From: Oxalicibacterium solurbis
GTDB lineage: Bacteria > Pseudomonadota > Gammaproteobacteria > Burkholderiales > Burkholderiaceae_D
Direction: 5' to 3'
Length of the DNA: 64,000 nucleotides
Assembly: GCF_014635845.1 (NCBI RefSeq)
Contig: NZ_BMDP01000002.1
Coordinates: 825,717 to 889,716 of the forward strand
The position numbers and the translations under genes are program-made. Positions 44,028 through 53,112 of the stretch are shown piece after piece; the first letter of the stretch is position 1; each line of letters begins with the position of its first letter. The notes below the pieces were generated by a model. That model searched no databases and had not been told where the DNA came from. It worked only from the letters and a program-made list of their open reading frames with translations.

Positions 44028-46460
44028 ATGACCATCCGCCTGCGCATCAGCCTGCTTGTCGCCCTGACATTCATCGTCATTTCCGCCATCGGCTGTTATG
44101 CCGTCTTCCAGTCGCGCAGCAGCGCAGTCGAGGTGAGATCGGTCACCGAGGGCGTGGTGCCCAGCGTGCTGGCCTCGTCCGATCTGGTCGGCAAGCTCAA
44201 GGATGTGCAGTTGGCCGCGATGGTGATGGTCGGCGAGACGGATAACAATCTAGTTCCGCAGGAAAACGAAAAACTCGCAGCGAAGAAGGCTGCCTTGCAG
44301 GAAGCGCTGGCCTTCCAGTCGCAACATGCCGATAACGACGCGCAGCGCGGTCTGGTCGAACAGGCGAAGGAAAGCCTGGACAACTATTTCGACGCCATCG
44401 ACGGCGTCGCCAAATTCAAGCTGGCCGGCAGAAGCGATATCGCGCAGGCGACTTTCTTCGGCGGCGTGATGCAGTACCAGGCCGAACTGGAAAGCATCGT
44501 CTCGACGATGCGTATCGAGAAGGATCGCAGCAAGGATGTCGCGATTGCATCGCTGAACGAAAATCTCTCGACCACCAGCACCGCGATCACCATCGTTTCT
44601 GCCACCGCCGTCGTGCTGCTGACGCTGATCGGCATTTTGCTGTACCGCCAGATCACCGGCCCGATCAGCCGCATGCAGACGATGATGAGCGAGATCGCCA
44701 CCAGCCAGGATTTCACGCGCCGGCTGCCGGTGCAGCGCATGGACGAGGTCGGCCATTCGATCGTTGCCTTCAACGGCATGATCGAGAAGATCCAGGAAGC
44801 CTCCGCGCAGGTCAAACAGAAGACCGCCGACATGCAGGCGATGCTGCAGAACATTCCGCAAGGCATCCTGACCGTGGTCGACGGCAACCGGATTCATCCC
44901 GAATATTCGGCCTTCCTGGAAACCGTGTTCGAAACGCAGGACATTGCCGGCCGCGACTTGATGGAGCTGGTGTTCGCCGATACAAATCTCGGCGCCGATA
45001 CGTTGTCGCAGATCGAGGCGATCGGCGGCGCCTGCATCGGCGAAGACGTGATGAACTTCGCATTCAACGAACACCTGATGGTCGGCGAGGTCGAAAAAAA
45101 GATGGCCGACGGCCGCGTCAAGATCCTCGATCTCGGCTGGTCGCCGATCACCGACGAGGCCGACACGGTGATTCGCCTGATGCTGTGCGTGCGCGACGTT
45201 ACCGAGTTGCGCAAGCTGACGGCCGAAGCCAACGAGCAGAAGCGCGAGCTGGAAATGATCGGCGAAATCCTCGCGGTCGAAGCCGGCAAGTTCCAGGAAT
45301 TCATCGTCACCTCGCGCCGCTTCCTCGACGACAACGAGCAGATCGTGCGCCAGAACCCGGAAGCGAATGCGTTTGCAATCGCCAAGCTGTTCCGCAACAT
45401 GCACACGATCAAGGGCAACGGCCGCACCTACGGCCTGCTGCATCTGGCCAACGTCGTGCATACGGCGGAACAGCATTACGACGACCTGCGCCATCCGGAA
45501 ACCGGTGCGGTCTGGGATCGCGAGGAACTGCTGGCCGGATTGACCGCCGTGCGCGACACGATAGACCGCTATGCGCGCATTAACGAAGTGACGCTGGGCC
45601 GCAAGAATGCGGAAGCCGCGAACGAGCTCGATCGCCACACGCTGACGATCGACCGCAAGCACATCCAGGAAAGCCTGCATCGACTGGAAACGGTCAACAC
45701 GGCCAATCTGCACGAACTGGTTGCCGTGCGCAATGCGGTGCGCCGCACGCTGCGCCTGCTGGGTACCGAATCGGTCGCCGACATGCTGGACGGCATCACC
45801 GCCTCGCTGCCGGCGCTGGCGGCGGAACTGGAAAAACCGGCGCCGAATTTCATCATCGAAGACAACGGCTACGTCGTCCACGCGCATGCCGCGCCGATGC
45901 TGAAGAACGTTTTCATGCACCTGGTGCGCAACGCGATGGATCACGGGTTGGAATCGGCCGAAGAGCGCGTGATCAAGAACAAGCCGGCAACCGGCACGAT
46001 CAGGCTGGAAGTCGGCGTGATGGACAACATGGCGCACATGGCGCTGTCCGACGACGGCCGCGGCCTGGCGCTGAAACGGATACGCCAGATCGCGATCGAC
46101 CGCCATTTGATCACGACCGAGGCGGCGGCAACGATGCGCGATACCGATCTGGCACGTCTGATCATGCAGCCGGGCTTCTCCACGCGCAGCGAGGTGACGA
46201 ACGTGTCCGGCCGTGGCGTCGGCATGGATGCGGTGCTGGATTTCATCACGCGCGATCAGGGCCGCATCGAGATCCGTTTCACCGACGATGCCGAAGGCGC
46301 GGATTTCCGTACTTTCCAGGTCATCGTGATGCTGCCGGAACGCGTGGTCGTCGAAGTTGACGGTATCGATGTTCCGTATCCGGTCGCAGGGCAGGAGGCG
46401 AGTGCTGCGCCAGCCGACCTGTTGCCGGATGCCGACGACAGCGATACTCGCGTGGCCTGA
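44028..46460 (+). CDS. membrane sensor kinase: receptor-like N-terminus, HAMP, PAS, CheA-like HPt and ATPase
   Basis: This 810-residue protein has TM1 (~7-28), a periplasmic four-helix MCP-like sensor (~30-185), TM2 (~188-208), HAMP (~210-265) and a PAS-like domain (~283-395). An HPt domain follows with the phospho-acceptor candidate His459 in MHTIKGNGR, then a helical spacer. The HATPase region has an N-box (HLVRNAMDHG, from 631), G1 (DDGRG, from 675) and G2 (GRGVGMD, from 728). Motifs follow CheA rather than ordinary histidine kinases, yet there is no CheW-like P5 domain. It probably phosphorylates the CheY-type receiver encoded last in the operon. The ligand is unknown. Confidence 0.9.
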   Translation: MTIRLRISLLVALTFIVISAIGCYAVFQSRSSAVEVRSVTEGVVPSVLASSDLVGKLKDVQLAAMVMVGETDNNLVPQENEKLAAKKAALQEALAFQSQHADNDAQRGLVEQAKESLDNYFDAIDGVAKFKLAGRSDIAQATFFGGVMQYQAELESIVSTMRIEKDRSKDVAIASLNENLSTTSTAITIVSATAVVLLTLIGILLYRQITGPISRMQTMMSEIATSQDFTRRLPVQRMDEVGHSIVAFNGMIEKIQEASAQVKQKTADMQAMLQNIPQGILTVVDGNRIHPEYSAFLETVFETQDIAGRDLMELVFADTNLGADTLSQIEAIGGACIGEDVMNFAFNEHLMVGEVEKKMADGRVKILDLGWSPITDEADTVIRLMLCVRDVTELRKLTAEANEQKRELEMIGEILAVEAGKFQEFIVTSRRFLDDNEQIVRQNPEANAFAIAKLFRNMHTIKGNGRTYGLLHLANVVHTAEQHYDDLRHPETGAVWDREELLAGLTAVRDTIDRYARINEVTLGRKNAEAANELDRHTLTIDRKHIQESLHRLETVNTANLHELVAVRNAVRRTLRLLGTESVADMLDGITASLPALAAELEKPAPNFIIEDNGYVVHAHAAPMLKNVFMHLVRNAMDHGLESAEERVIKNKPATGTIRLEVGVMDNMAHMALSDDGRGLALKRIRQIAIDRHLITTEAAATMRDTDLARLIMQPGFSTRSEVTNVSGRGVGMDAVLDFITRDQGRIEIRFTDDAEGADFRTFQVIVMLPERVVVEVDGIDVPYPVAGQEASAAPADLLPDADDSDTRVA

Positions 46461-46565
46461 ATTTCGCCCACGAGGTATGCAGGCAAATACAACCGCCATC
46501 GGGCGTGGCCGCGACAGATGGCTGAAACAGCAAGACAAAATAGAAAACAGGAAATACGGAATTAC

Positions 46566-47288
46566 ATGACGCTGGAATCATTACTCTTTTGCGCGTTCGG
46601 CATCGTACTGGGCGCTGCGCCGCTGCTGTGGAAAATCGCCCGCCTGAAGAAGCGCATCGCACGCATGATCGATGTGGAACAGGTGGAAGCGCTGAAACAT
46701 AGCGTGCACCTGACTATGCAGGAACAGCAGCAGGATCTGGAAAAGCACAGGCAGGAGCTGGACGACGAACGCCGCGCTGCTGAAAAACGGATAGACGGCA
46801 TGCGCAACGAAAATGCGCGCTCGCTGACGGAACTGCAGCAGCAGAACGCCGACAGCATGGCGCGCATTCTCGACAATTGCGATGCGTCGCAGGAAACCAT
46901 CGTCAACCTGCTGGGCCTGATGCGCACCTTCGAGCGCTGGCATGACGACATGAACGTGCTGATCACGCATAACCGCGACATGCACCGCAAGAACGACGAG
47001 TTCGCCCTGATCGTCAATCAGGTCATCATCGTCGCGCTGAACGCCTCGATCGAGGCGGCGCGCGCCGGCGTGCACGGCCGCGGCTTTGCGGTGGTGGCGG
47101 CCGAAGTGCGCGAACTGGCGCAGCGCGCGGAGAAACTCTCGAAGAGCTATCGCGGCAGCCTGTACCAGAGCGATCTGATCACGACGACGACCTTCCAGGA
47201 TCTGCAGGCCGGCGGCAAGATGATCGTCGGCGCCGTCATTGGCCTGGACCAGATCAACAAGAAGACGCGCGAAGCGCTGGCAGCGTGA
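46566..47288 (+). CDS. miniature methyl-accepting chemotaxis protein
   Basis: The 240-residue protein has one N-terminal membrane helix (~3-23), a charged coiled coil (~25-135) and a short MCP signalling tip, [40 protein letters not shown] (about 157-195). There is no periplasmic ligand domain and no HAMP, and the hairpin arms are far shorter than in normal MCPs. The residues where canonical MCPs have QTNLLALNA read VIIVALNA. It probably scaffolds the kinase of the same operon. The ATG at 46566 is 106 bp after the kinase gene. Confidence 0.85.
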   Translation: MTLESLLFCAFGIVLGAAPLLWKIARLKKRIARMIDVEQVEALKHSVHLTMQEQQQDLEKHRQELDDERRAAEKRIDGMRNENARSLTELQQQNADSMARILDNCDASQETIVNLLGLMRTFERWHDDMNVLITHNRDMHRKNDEFALIVNQVIIVALNASIEAARAGVHGRGFAVVAAEVRELAQRAEKLSKSYRGSLYQSDLITTTTFQDLQAGGKMIVGAVIGLDQINKKTREALAA

Positions 47289-47298
47289 GGCGGACATC

Positions 47299-47847
47299 AT
47301 GATCACGCAATCCGCCAGGGAAGGTTTCGATACGCTGCTGACGCGTGCGCTGAAGGACAGCATGGTGCCATCAGGTGCCGCATGCGAAGTGACGGTGCTA
47401 CCCGATGGTGACGCCATTGGCGAGCGCAACATGGTCGTGCTGACCGTGTCGTCCTATCTGTTCCGCCTGATGGTGATGTTCTACTTCACGCCCGATGCCG
47501 TGACCAAGGCGCATTTCGCGCGCCTGAACAATACCGGCGGCGAACTGGACGATCAGGCCTTCATGGATGCGATCGCCGAATGCGGCAATCTGTGCTGCGG
47601 CATCCTGAACCGCGACTTGGGCAACTTCTTTCCGCATATCGGCATGTCCACACCGATCGTGATCGACCGCCGCTGCGCCGAATACCTGCAGATGCTCAAT
47701 TGCGGACACGTCCAGCATTTCGCGGTGGACATAGCCGACGCGCCGCGCTTCCACGTGACGCTGTGCGTGTCGGATTACGCGGACATCGATTTCACCGTCT
47801 CGGAAGACGAACTTGGCGCGAACACCGGCGAACTGGAACTGTTTTAA
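47299..47847 (+). CDS. CheX/CheC-type phosphatase-like protein
   Basis: The 182-residue protein carries D90-AIA-E94-CG-N97-LCC-G, matching the D/S-x3-E-x2-N catalytic motif of CheC, CheX and FliY phosphatases, which dephosphorylate CheY-P. Surrounding beta strands (FHVTLCVSDYADIDFTVSE) fit the CheX fold. Only one such motif is present, as in CheX. It starts 10 bp after the mini-MCP gene and ends 20 bp before the receiver gene. Dephosphorylation of that receiver is the obvious inferred role. Confidence 0.78.
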   Translation: MITQSAREGFDTLLTRALKDSMVPSGAACEVTVLPDGDAIGERNMVVLTVSSYLFRLMVMFYFTPDAVTKAHFARLNNTGGELDDQAFMDAIAECGNLCCGILNRDLGNFFPHIGMSTPIVIDRRCAEYLQMLNCGHVQHFAVDIADAPRFHVTLCVSDYADIDFTVSEDELGANTGELELF

Positions 47848-47867
47848 ATCATTACGAGGAAAAAATC

Positions 47868-48236
47868 ATGGCACAAATCCTGGTGGTCGACGATTCGAGC
47901 ACGGTACGCAACGAAGTGGGCGATTTCCTGAAAAAGAACGGGCTGGACGTCGCACTGGCGGTGGACGGTCGTGATGGCCTGAGCAAGCTGAAGGGCGATT
48001 CAGGCATCAAGCTGGTCGTCTCCGACGTCAACATGCCGAACATGGACGGCCTGACGATGGCGGAAAAGATTCGCAGCGAACTGGGCAATGCGAACGTCAA
48101 CATCATCATGCTGACGACCGAGAATTCGCCGATCATGAAGGAGCGCGGCAAGGCGGCCGGCATCAAGGGCTGGATCGTCAAGCCGTTCAAGGGCGATGCT
48201 GTGCTGCCGACGTTCAAGAAGCTGGTTGGTGCTTGA
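47868..48236 (+). CDS. CheY-like single-domain response regulator
   Basis: This 122-residue receiver has the acidic pair D8-D9, the phosphorylation site Asp53 (VVSDVNMPNMDG), Thr in MLTTE and Lys105 in VKPF. There is no output domain, so it acts by protein contact. GAGGA precedes the ATG. As the last gene of the four-gene operon it is likely the target of the HPt kinase and the CheX-like phosphatase. Whether it touches the flagellar motor or another effector is not known. Confidence 0.92.
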   Translation: MAQILVVDDSSTVRNEVGDFLKKNGLDVALAVDGRDGLSKLKGDSGIKLVVSDVNMPNMDGLTMAEKIRSELGNANVNIIMLTTENSPIMKERGKAAGIKGWIVKPFKGDAVLPTFKKLVGA

Positions 48237-48283
48237 GGAACAAGGAAGCAACGAGCAAAACATCGAGTCGCAAATGCTGAACA

Positions 48284-48325
48284 AGAACGCCCCGGTGCAC
48301 TGCGTGCCGAGGCGTTCTGTTTTCC
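48284..48325 (+). terminator. terminator of the chemosensory-like operon
   Basis: AGAACGCC and GGCGTTCT form the outer stem, with CGG/GCAC pairing to GTG/CCG inside, followed by GTTTT. It lies 48 bp after the CheY-type gene and 17 bp before the end of the convergent hydrolase gene. Confidence 0.75.
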
Positions 48326-48341
48326 GACACTTGTTCGCTGC

Positions 48342-49172
48342 TTATTTCACGCTCTTCGCCGCGTCCTCGATCAGCTTCGTCACTTCGGCCGGATGCGAGG
48401 TCATGACGACGTGCGAGGCGCCGGCGATTTCCACGGTCTTTTTCGCTGCGGCGCGTTGCGCCATGTAAGCGATGGCGGCTGGCGGGATGTTCTTGTCGGC
48501 GCTGCCGTAGATGAACCACGACGGCAGCGACTTCCATGCCGGCGTGCCGGACGCTTCGTTCAGTGCCGCTTCCGTCACCGGCCGCTGCGCTTCGGCCATC
48601 AGGCGCGCCTTGGCGACAGGAACGTCGGCAGCGAACTGGTTGCGGAATTTCGTCTGGTCGATGTACAGATCCTTGCCGCCATCCGGCAGCGTGACCGGCT
48701 GCGCCAGTGCCGAGCCGAGCGTGCTGCCGGGGAATTTCGATGCCAGGCCGGCGACGGTTTCGCCGGCTTCCGGCGCGAAGGCCGACACGTAGACCAGTCC
48801 CTTGACGTTGTCATGTCCGTTCGCGGCCTCGGTGATGACCGAGCCGCCGTAGGAATGACCGACCAGAATCACCGGCCCCTTGACGTTCTGCACGATGCGC
48901 GAGACGTAATCCGCATCGCCCTTGACGCTGCGCAGCGGATTGGCGGCACCGATGACCGGATAGCCGTCGGCGATCAGCTTGGCGGCGACGCCATCCCAGC
49001 TGGAAGAATCGGCGAAAGCGCCATGCACCAGCACGACGGTCGGTTTGGCTTGCGCGGCATTTACATCTGCATCGGCAGCGAAGGAGGCGGGTGGCAGGGC
49101 GACGGCGCCGAGCAGCGCAGCGGCGGCGAATCCGTTGATGGCAAGACGGATGCGGCGTGGGATGGCGTTCAT
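48342..49172 (-). CDS. secreted alpha/beta hydrolase
   Basis: The 276-residue protein has a signal peptide (cleavage after SFA, ~residue 32) and an alpha/beta hydrolase domain with HGAFADSSSW (oxyanion region), the nucleophile elbow GHSYGG and a C-terminal catalytic His in ASHVVMTSHP. It resembles the salicylate esterase/EstC-like group of small esterases. AAGGAA lies upstream of the ATG at 49172. Substrate is unknown. Confidence 0.9.
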   Translation of the reverse strand: MNAIPRRIRLAINGFAAAALLGAVALPPASFAADADVNAAQAKPTVVLVHGAFADSSSWDGVAAKLIADGYPVIGAANPLRSVKGDADYVSRIVQNVKGPVILVGHSYGGSVITEAANGHDNVKGLVYVSAFAPEAGETVAGLASKFPGSTLGSALAQPVTLPDGGKDLYIDQTKFRNQFAADVPVAKARLMAEAQRPVTEAALNEASGTPAWKSLPSWFIYGSADKNIPPAAIAYMAQRAAAKKTVEIAGASHVVMTSHPAEVTKLIEDAAKSVK

Positions 49173-49687
49173 GATGTGTTCCTTTCTGATCGTGAATGAT
49201 TGTGGATCGAAGCTTGCCGTTGCAATGGGCTGCTTCGATACGGCCATTACATCGTGCGGATGTATCGCTTCTGTGTCCGCAAAGGGGGAGAACGGTAAGC
49301 CTGCGTATCTGTGGCCCGTGCCGATACATGCAGATACAAAACAGGAAAGAGAAAACGGGAAAACCGGCCGGCCTGAAGGGAAATCGCGCAAGGAAAGGTG
49401 GCAAGAGGCCCGGGCGAGCCGGCACAGTTGCATGCAAGCGGCAACATTTCCGCGGTCGATGAAAATTTTGCACCCATCGCAAGGCGCCGTCGGGCTAGGA
49501 TCGTGACGTCGGCAAAATCGACGTCCATCCTCCGGAATGCCTATCTCGTTCCGGTATCCGTCTCAATTACCTGCGAATCGGATTCCTGCCGGGCTACCTT
49601 GCCCGGCCTCGCATTTGCTGCGCGCAAATGCCGGTGGCCGCCTGTGCGCGGTCTTTTTGTGCTGACGAACATTCCGAAACGAAATCC
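49173..49687. other. 515-bp divergent intergenic region
   Basis: The gap between the hydrolase (minus) and the MFS gene (plus) must hold both promoters, but no clear -35/-10 pair was fixed. A perfect 8-bp inverted repeat ATCGAAGC/GCTTCGAT (49206-49213 and 49232-49239, 18-bp spacer) lies 34 bp upstream of the hydrolase start and could be an operator. Open frames here have no SD sequence or similarity. Confidence 0.4.
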
Positions 49688-50998
49688 ATGAGTGCCATTC
49701 ATCCGAGCAGTCTTACCGGCGAACACGCCAGGCTGGAAGACGCAATCTATACAAAGGTGACCCTGCGGTTGCTGCCTTTTCTTTTCCTCTGCTACGTCGC
49801 CGCCTATCTGGATCGCGTCAACGTCGGCTTCGCCAAGCTGCAGATGCTGAACGACCTGCAGTTCAGCGAAACCGTCTACGGCCTGGGGGCCGGCATTTTC
49901 TTCATCGGCTACTTCCTATTCGAAGTGCCGAGCAACGTGATCATGCATCGCGTCGGCGCCCGCGTCTGGATAGCGCGCATCATGATCACCTGGTCCATCC
50001 TGTCGGCGGCGACGATGTTCGTCACCACGCCGGCGATGTTCTACGTGATCCGCTTCCTGCTCGGCGTGGCCGAGGCCGGCTTCTTCCCCGGCATCGTGCT
50101 GTACCTGACGTACTGGTTCCCGGCGTCGCGCCGCGGCCGCATGAATGCACTGTTCATGATCGGTATTCCGGTCGCCGGCATTGTCGGCGGTCCGTTGTCG
50201 GGCTGGATTCTGAAGGCCTTTACCGATGTGCACGGCTGGCACGGCTGGCAATGGCTGTTCCTGCTGGAGGCGATCCCGTCGCTGGTGCTGGGCATCATGT
50301 GCCTGTTCTATCTGCCGAACGGCATTCGCGCTTCGCACTGGTTGTCGGAAGAAGAAAAGCAGGTACTGGAAGAAAACATCGCGCAAGATGGCGGCAGCAC
50401 GGCCAAAACGCATTCGGTGGCCGGCGTGTTTTCGAATCCGCGCGTGTGGTTGATGGCCGGAATCTACTTCTGCTGCATGATGGGCCTGTACGGCATCAGC
50501 TTCTATCTGCCGACGCTGGTGAAGGCATCCGGCGTCAAGGATGCGCTGGATGTGGGCCTGCTGACCGCGATTCCGTATACTTGTGGCGTGATCGCGACGC
50601 TACTGGTGGCGCGAAGTGCCGACCGCATGCGTGAACGTCGCTGGCACTTTGCGATCGCCAGCGCGCTGGGCGGCATCGGTCTGTACCTGAGCACCATCTA
50701 TGGCCACAACGTCGTGCTGGCACTGTGCGCGTTGTCGCTCGGCACGGCCGGCATGCTGTCGACGATGCCGGTGTTCTGGACCTATCCGAGCGCGATCTTG
50801 AGCGGCACGGCGGCGGCGGCCGGTATCGGCCTGATCAACTCGGTCGGCAATCTGGCCGGCTTCGTCAGCCCGTCCATCGTCGGCTGGCTGAAGGACGTGA
50901 CGAACAGCACGAACGCCGGCATGTATTTCGTCGCCGGTGCACTGGTGCTGGGCGCGCTGCTGGCCTTGCTGCAACCGCGCGAACTGGTGAACAGGTAA
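49688..50998 (+). CDS. MFS transporter, anion:cation symporter (ACS) family
   Basis: The 436-residue protein has twelve helices and the ACS hallmarks YLDRVNVGFAKLQM after helix 1 and GIFFIGYFLFEVPSNVIMHRVGARVWIARIMI between helices 2 and 3. ACS members import organic acids such as tartrate, glucarate or phthalate derivatives. The ATG at 49688 gives the normal cytoplasmic N-terminus. No catabolic operon is adjacent. Confidence 0.92.
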   Translation: MSAIHPSSLTGEHARLEDAIYTKVTLRLLPFLFLCYVAAYLDRVNVGFAKLQMLNDLQFSETVYGLGAGIFFIGYFLFEVPSNVIMHRVGARVWIARIMITWSILSAATMFVTTPAMFYVIRFLLGVAEAGFFPGIVLYLTYWFPASRRGRMNALFMIGIPVAGIVGGPLSGWILKAFTDVHGWHGWQWLFLLEAIPSLVLGIMCLFYLPNGIRASHWLSEEEKQVLEENIAQDGGSTAKTHSVAGVFSNPRVWLMAGIYFCCMMGLYGISFYLPTLVKASGVKDALDVGLLTAIPYTCGVIATLLVARSADRMRERRWHFAIASALGGIGLYLSTIYGHNVVLALCALSLGTAGMLSTMPVFWTYPSAILSGTAAAAGIGLINSVGNLAGFVSPSIVGWLKDVTNSTNAGMYFVAGALVLGALLALLQPRELVNR

Positions 50999-51040
50999 AT
51001 CTGCAACCTGCATCGTTCGCGTCTTGAAAGAATGGTGACG

Positions 51041-51700
51041 ATGCAGTATCTGTTCGATGATTTCGAAGACGATACGCATCGGCGTACAGGGAGCGAAGCC
51101 CTGTGCGCCGATGCCGTTTTGTTGCGCGGCTTCGCTTCGGCGGAAGACAAGGCCGTCCTCGATGCAGTGAAGCGCGTTGTGGCCGATGCGCCTTTTCGCC
51201 GGATGACGACGCCCGGCGGTTTCCGGATGTCGGTGGCAATGACGAACTGCGGGCCGCTCGGCTGGGTGACGGACCGGCGCGGCTATCGTTACGCAGCAGT
51301 CGATTCCGACAGCGGCAAGCCGTGGCCGGCAATGCCGCAAGTGTTGCAATCGCTGGCAGGGCGCGCGGCAGAAGCAGCCGGCTTTGCCGACTTCGTTCCC
51401 GATGCCTGCCTGATCAACCGCTATGAACCTGGCGCACGCATGTCGCTGCATCAGGACAAGGACGAACAGGATTTCGGCCAGCCCATCGTTTCCGTCTCAC
51501 TCGGCTTGCCGGCGGTATTTCTGTTCGGTGGACTGAGGCGGGAAGACAAGGCTTTGCGGGTGCAGTTATTGCACGGCGATGTGGTGGTCTGGGGCGGCAC
51601 GGCCCGTCTGCGTTACCACGGCATCGCGCCATTAAAAAACGGCAGCCACCCGCTGACGGATGACTGCCGGATCAATCTGACTTTTCGCAAGGCTGCTTAA
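51041..51700 (+). CDS. alkB: DNA oxidative demethylase AlkB
   Basis: This 219-residue protein follows E. coli AlkB closely: TTPGGFRMSVAMTNCG, GYRYAAVD, KPWPAMP, DACLINRYEPGA, iron ligands His and Asp in LHQDKDE with the distal His in YHGI, and the 2-oxoglutarate-binding Arg in RINLTFR. It repairs 1-methyladenine and 3-methylcytosine. The ATG at 51041 aligns with the E. coli start; one at 51032 is also in frame. No Ada box was recognised upstream. Confidence 0.95.
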   Translation: MQYLFDDFEDDTHRRTGSEALCADAVLLRGFASAEDKAVLDAVKRVVADAPFRRMTTPGGFRMSVAMTNCGPLGWVTDRRGYRYAAVDSDSGKPWPAMPQVLQSLAGRAAEAAGFADFVPDACLINRYEPGARMSLHQDKDEQDFGQPIVSVSLGLPAVFLFGGLRREDKALRVQLLHGDVVVWGGTARLRYHGIAPLKNGSHPLTDDCRINLTFRKAA

Positions 51701-51749
51701 GCTGATATTCGGGATTGTGTCCAATCTTTATTTCATACGCAGTCTGGCG

Positions 51750-51797
51750 TGAATGAATGTTCAGGCAGCGAGCATCAAGCCGCTGAGTGCTCATTCA
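51750..51797 (+). terminator. weak hairpin after alkB
   Basis: TGAATGA (51750) and TCATTCA (ending 51797) enclose an inner CAGCG/CGCTG stem and are followed by ATTTTC. It lies between convergent genes and may terminate alkB. Confidence 0.35.
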
Positions 51798-51829
51798 ATT
51801 TTCTGCCGATCATCTAATCGATAGCGTAC

Positions 51830-52324
51830 TCATTTCGCTTCTGCACAGCCGGCGCCGCTGCTCATGGCCTGCTGCGCTGCCTTGCCGATTTCTTCCGGTG
51901 TCAGATCCTTGATATGCGTGGCGATCGACCACGAATGGCCGAACGGATCTTCGAGAATGCCGTAGCGGTCGCCCCAGAACGCGTCTTCCAGCGGCATCTT
52001 GACGGTGGCGCCGGCATCCACCGCCTGCTTGAATGCGGCATCGGCATCCTTGGCGTACATGTGCAGCGTGACTGACGTGCCGTTGCGCGCCTTCGGCCCG
52101 AGCGAACCGTAATCCGGGAATTCGTCGACCAGCATGACAGGCGAATCGCCGATGCGGACCATCGCATGCCACATCTTGCCGTCCGGGCCGGGCAGGCGGG
52201 CGAGTTCGACGGCATTGAATGCCTTGACGTAGAAGTCGATGGCAGCGGCGGCATCGGCACAGACGAGGTGCGGCGTGATTGTGTGCATGTTATCGGGAAT
52301 GGGTTTTGCGGCGGGTTGGCTCAT
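51830..52324 (-). CDS. VOC family (glyoxalase/PhnB-like) protein
   Basis: The 164-residue protein has the PhnB-like VOC pattern: ITPHLVCADAAAAIDFYVKAF at the start, an MLVDEFPDYGSLGP loop, and GDRYGILEDPFGHSWSIATH near the end. Members bind metal or small ligands; few have known substrates. GGAGACACGCA precedes the ATG, which overlaps the stop of the upstream 83-residue gene. Confidence 0.88.
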   Translation of the reverse strand: MSQPAAKPIPDNMHTITPHLVCADAAAAIDFYVKAFNAVELARLPGPDGKMWHAMVRIGDSPVMLVDEFPDYGSLGPKARNGTSVTLHMYAKDADAAFKQAVDAGATVKMPLEDAFWGDRYGILEDPFGHSWSIATHIKDLTPEEIGKAAQQAMSSGAGCAEAK

Positions 52325-52572
52325 TGCGTGTCTCCTGTTTGTAAAGGTAGTGAGGGAAGGGAAGCTGAGGGCATTGCCAGATTCGTTGTTGGTGCGGCCA
52401 AGGTTTCGTAAGTCTCGATGCGTTCCAGCAATTGCTGCATTTCCTGGCGATGCCGTTCCGGCGAAGATGGCATTGCCCACAGGGCGTCGAAGCGAGCAAT
52501 CCATAGCCGATATTCCTGTTCCGACGCCATCGCGCCGGCATCGGGCTTGCAGGAGTTTGCACGCAAGGTCAT
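52321..52572 (-). CDS. small hypothetical protein between NTF2-like and VOC genes
   Basis: The 83-residue product is polar and helical in its middle (EYRLWIARFDALWAMPSSPERHRQEMQQLLERIE). Its stop codon overlaps the ATG of the VOC gene, so translation is coupled. The ATG at 52572 has a poor SD sequence and an internal ATG at 52530 is possible. No family is recognised. Confidence 0.6.
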   Translation of the reverse strand: MTLRANSCKPDAGAMASEQEYRLWIARFDALWAMPSSPERHRQEMQQLLERIETYETLAAPTTNLAMPSASLPSLPLQTGDTQ

Positions 52573-52592
52573 CGTTGGACGGAATCGGCGCT

Positions 52593-53027
52593 TCAGGGTT
52601 TCAGGTCGGTCAGGACCTTGCCGCTCGTCATGTCCATCGGCATCGAATAGTGTTCATGGACGATCTGCCATTTGCCGTTCGTACGGCGGCAACAGCTGGT
52701 CAGGCGCATCCACGATGTCATCGTCTTGCCGTCGGGGCCCGTGCCGCCGCAATGCAGCAGGCTGTGGGCAAAGGCAATGTCGCCGCCGGTTTCGATGTGC
52801 CAGTCGCCGACCTCGAAAATCATGTCGCCCTGGCACATCTCCATGCACTCGGCCCAGTGCTTGCCGTAGGCGGCCTTGCCGACGAAACGCAACGGGCCGA
52901 TGGCATCGAACGAAACGATGTCGTCGGCATAGAACGCCAGGATGGCGGGGACGTCGCGTTTGACGACGGCTTTCGACCAGCTCTCGAGCAGGGCGCGGAC
53001 CTCGCTCGCATTCGCGTCTGTATTCAT
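52593..53027 (-). CDS. SnoaL/NTF2-like (YybH-type) protein
   Basis: This 144-residue protein has an NTF2-like fold signature: ...LLESWSKAVVKRDVPAILAFYADDIVSFDAIGPLRFVGKAAYGKHW and a C-terminal GKWQIVHEHYSMPMD. Related proteins are ketosteroid isomerase-like enzymes or small-molecule-binding proteins. AAGGAGAAACACC lies upstream of the ATG at 53027. It heads a three-gene minus-strand operon with the small protein and VOC genes, divergent from a tetR gene. Confidence 0.87.
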   Translation of the reverse strand: MNTDANASEVRALLESWSKAVVKRDVPAILAFYADDIVSFDAIGPLRFVGKAAYGKHWAECMEMCQGDMIFEVGDWHIETGGDIAFAHSLLHCGGTGPDGKTMTSWMRLTSCCRRTNGKWQIVHEHYSMPMDMTSGKVLTDLKP

Positions 53028-53086
53028 GGTGTTTCTCCTTTGAAATCCGTTATTGTGTACAGTGTTCAGTGACGATAGCGCAAAAA

Positions 53087-53101
53087 GTGTACGATGTACA
53101 C
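53087..53101. promoter_or_regulatory. TetR-type operator between NTF2-like and tetR genes
   Basis: GTGTAC and GTACAC flank GAT, a perfect 15-bp palindrome 12 bp before the tetR start. A second, partial copy begins with GTGTAC at 53055. Both lie in the 85-bp gap between the divergent genes, so one repressor could control both directions. Confidence 0.7.
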
Positions 53102-53112
53102 AATTATTCAAA

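Noticed and set aside
44250..46538. 762-codon open frame on the minus strand opposite the sensor kinase gene
   Set aside because: It is the antisense shadow of a well-supported gene in GC-rich DNA; its translation is rich in His, Arg and Gln without any domain.
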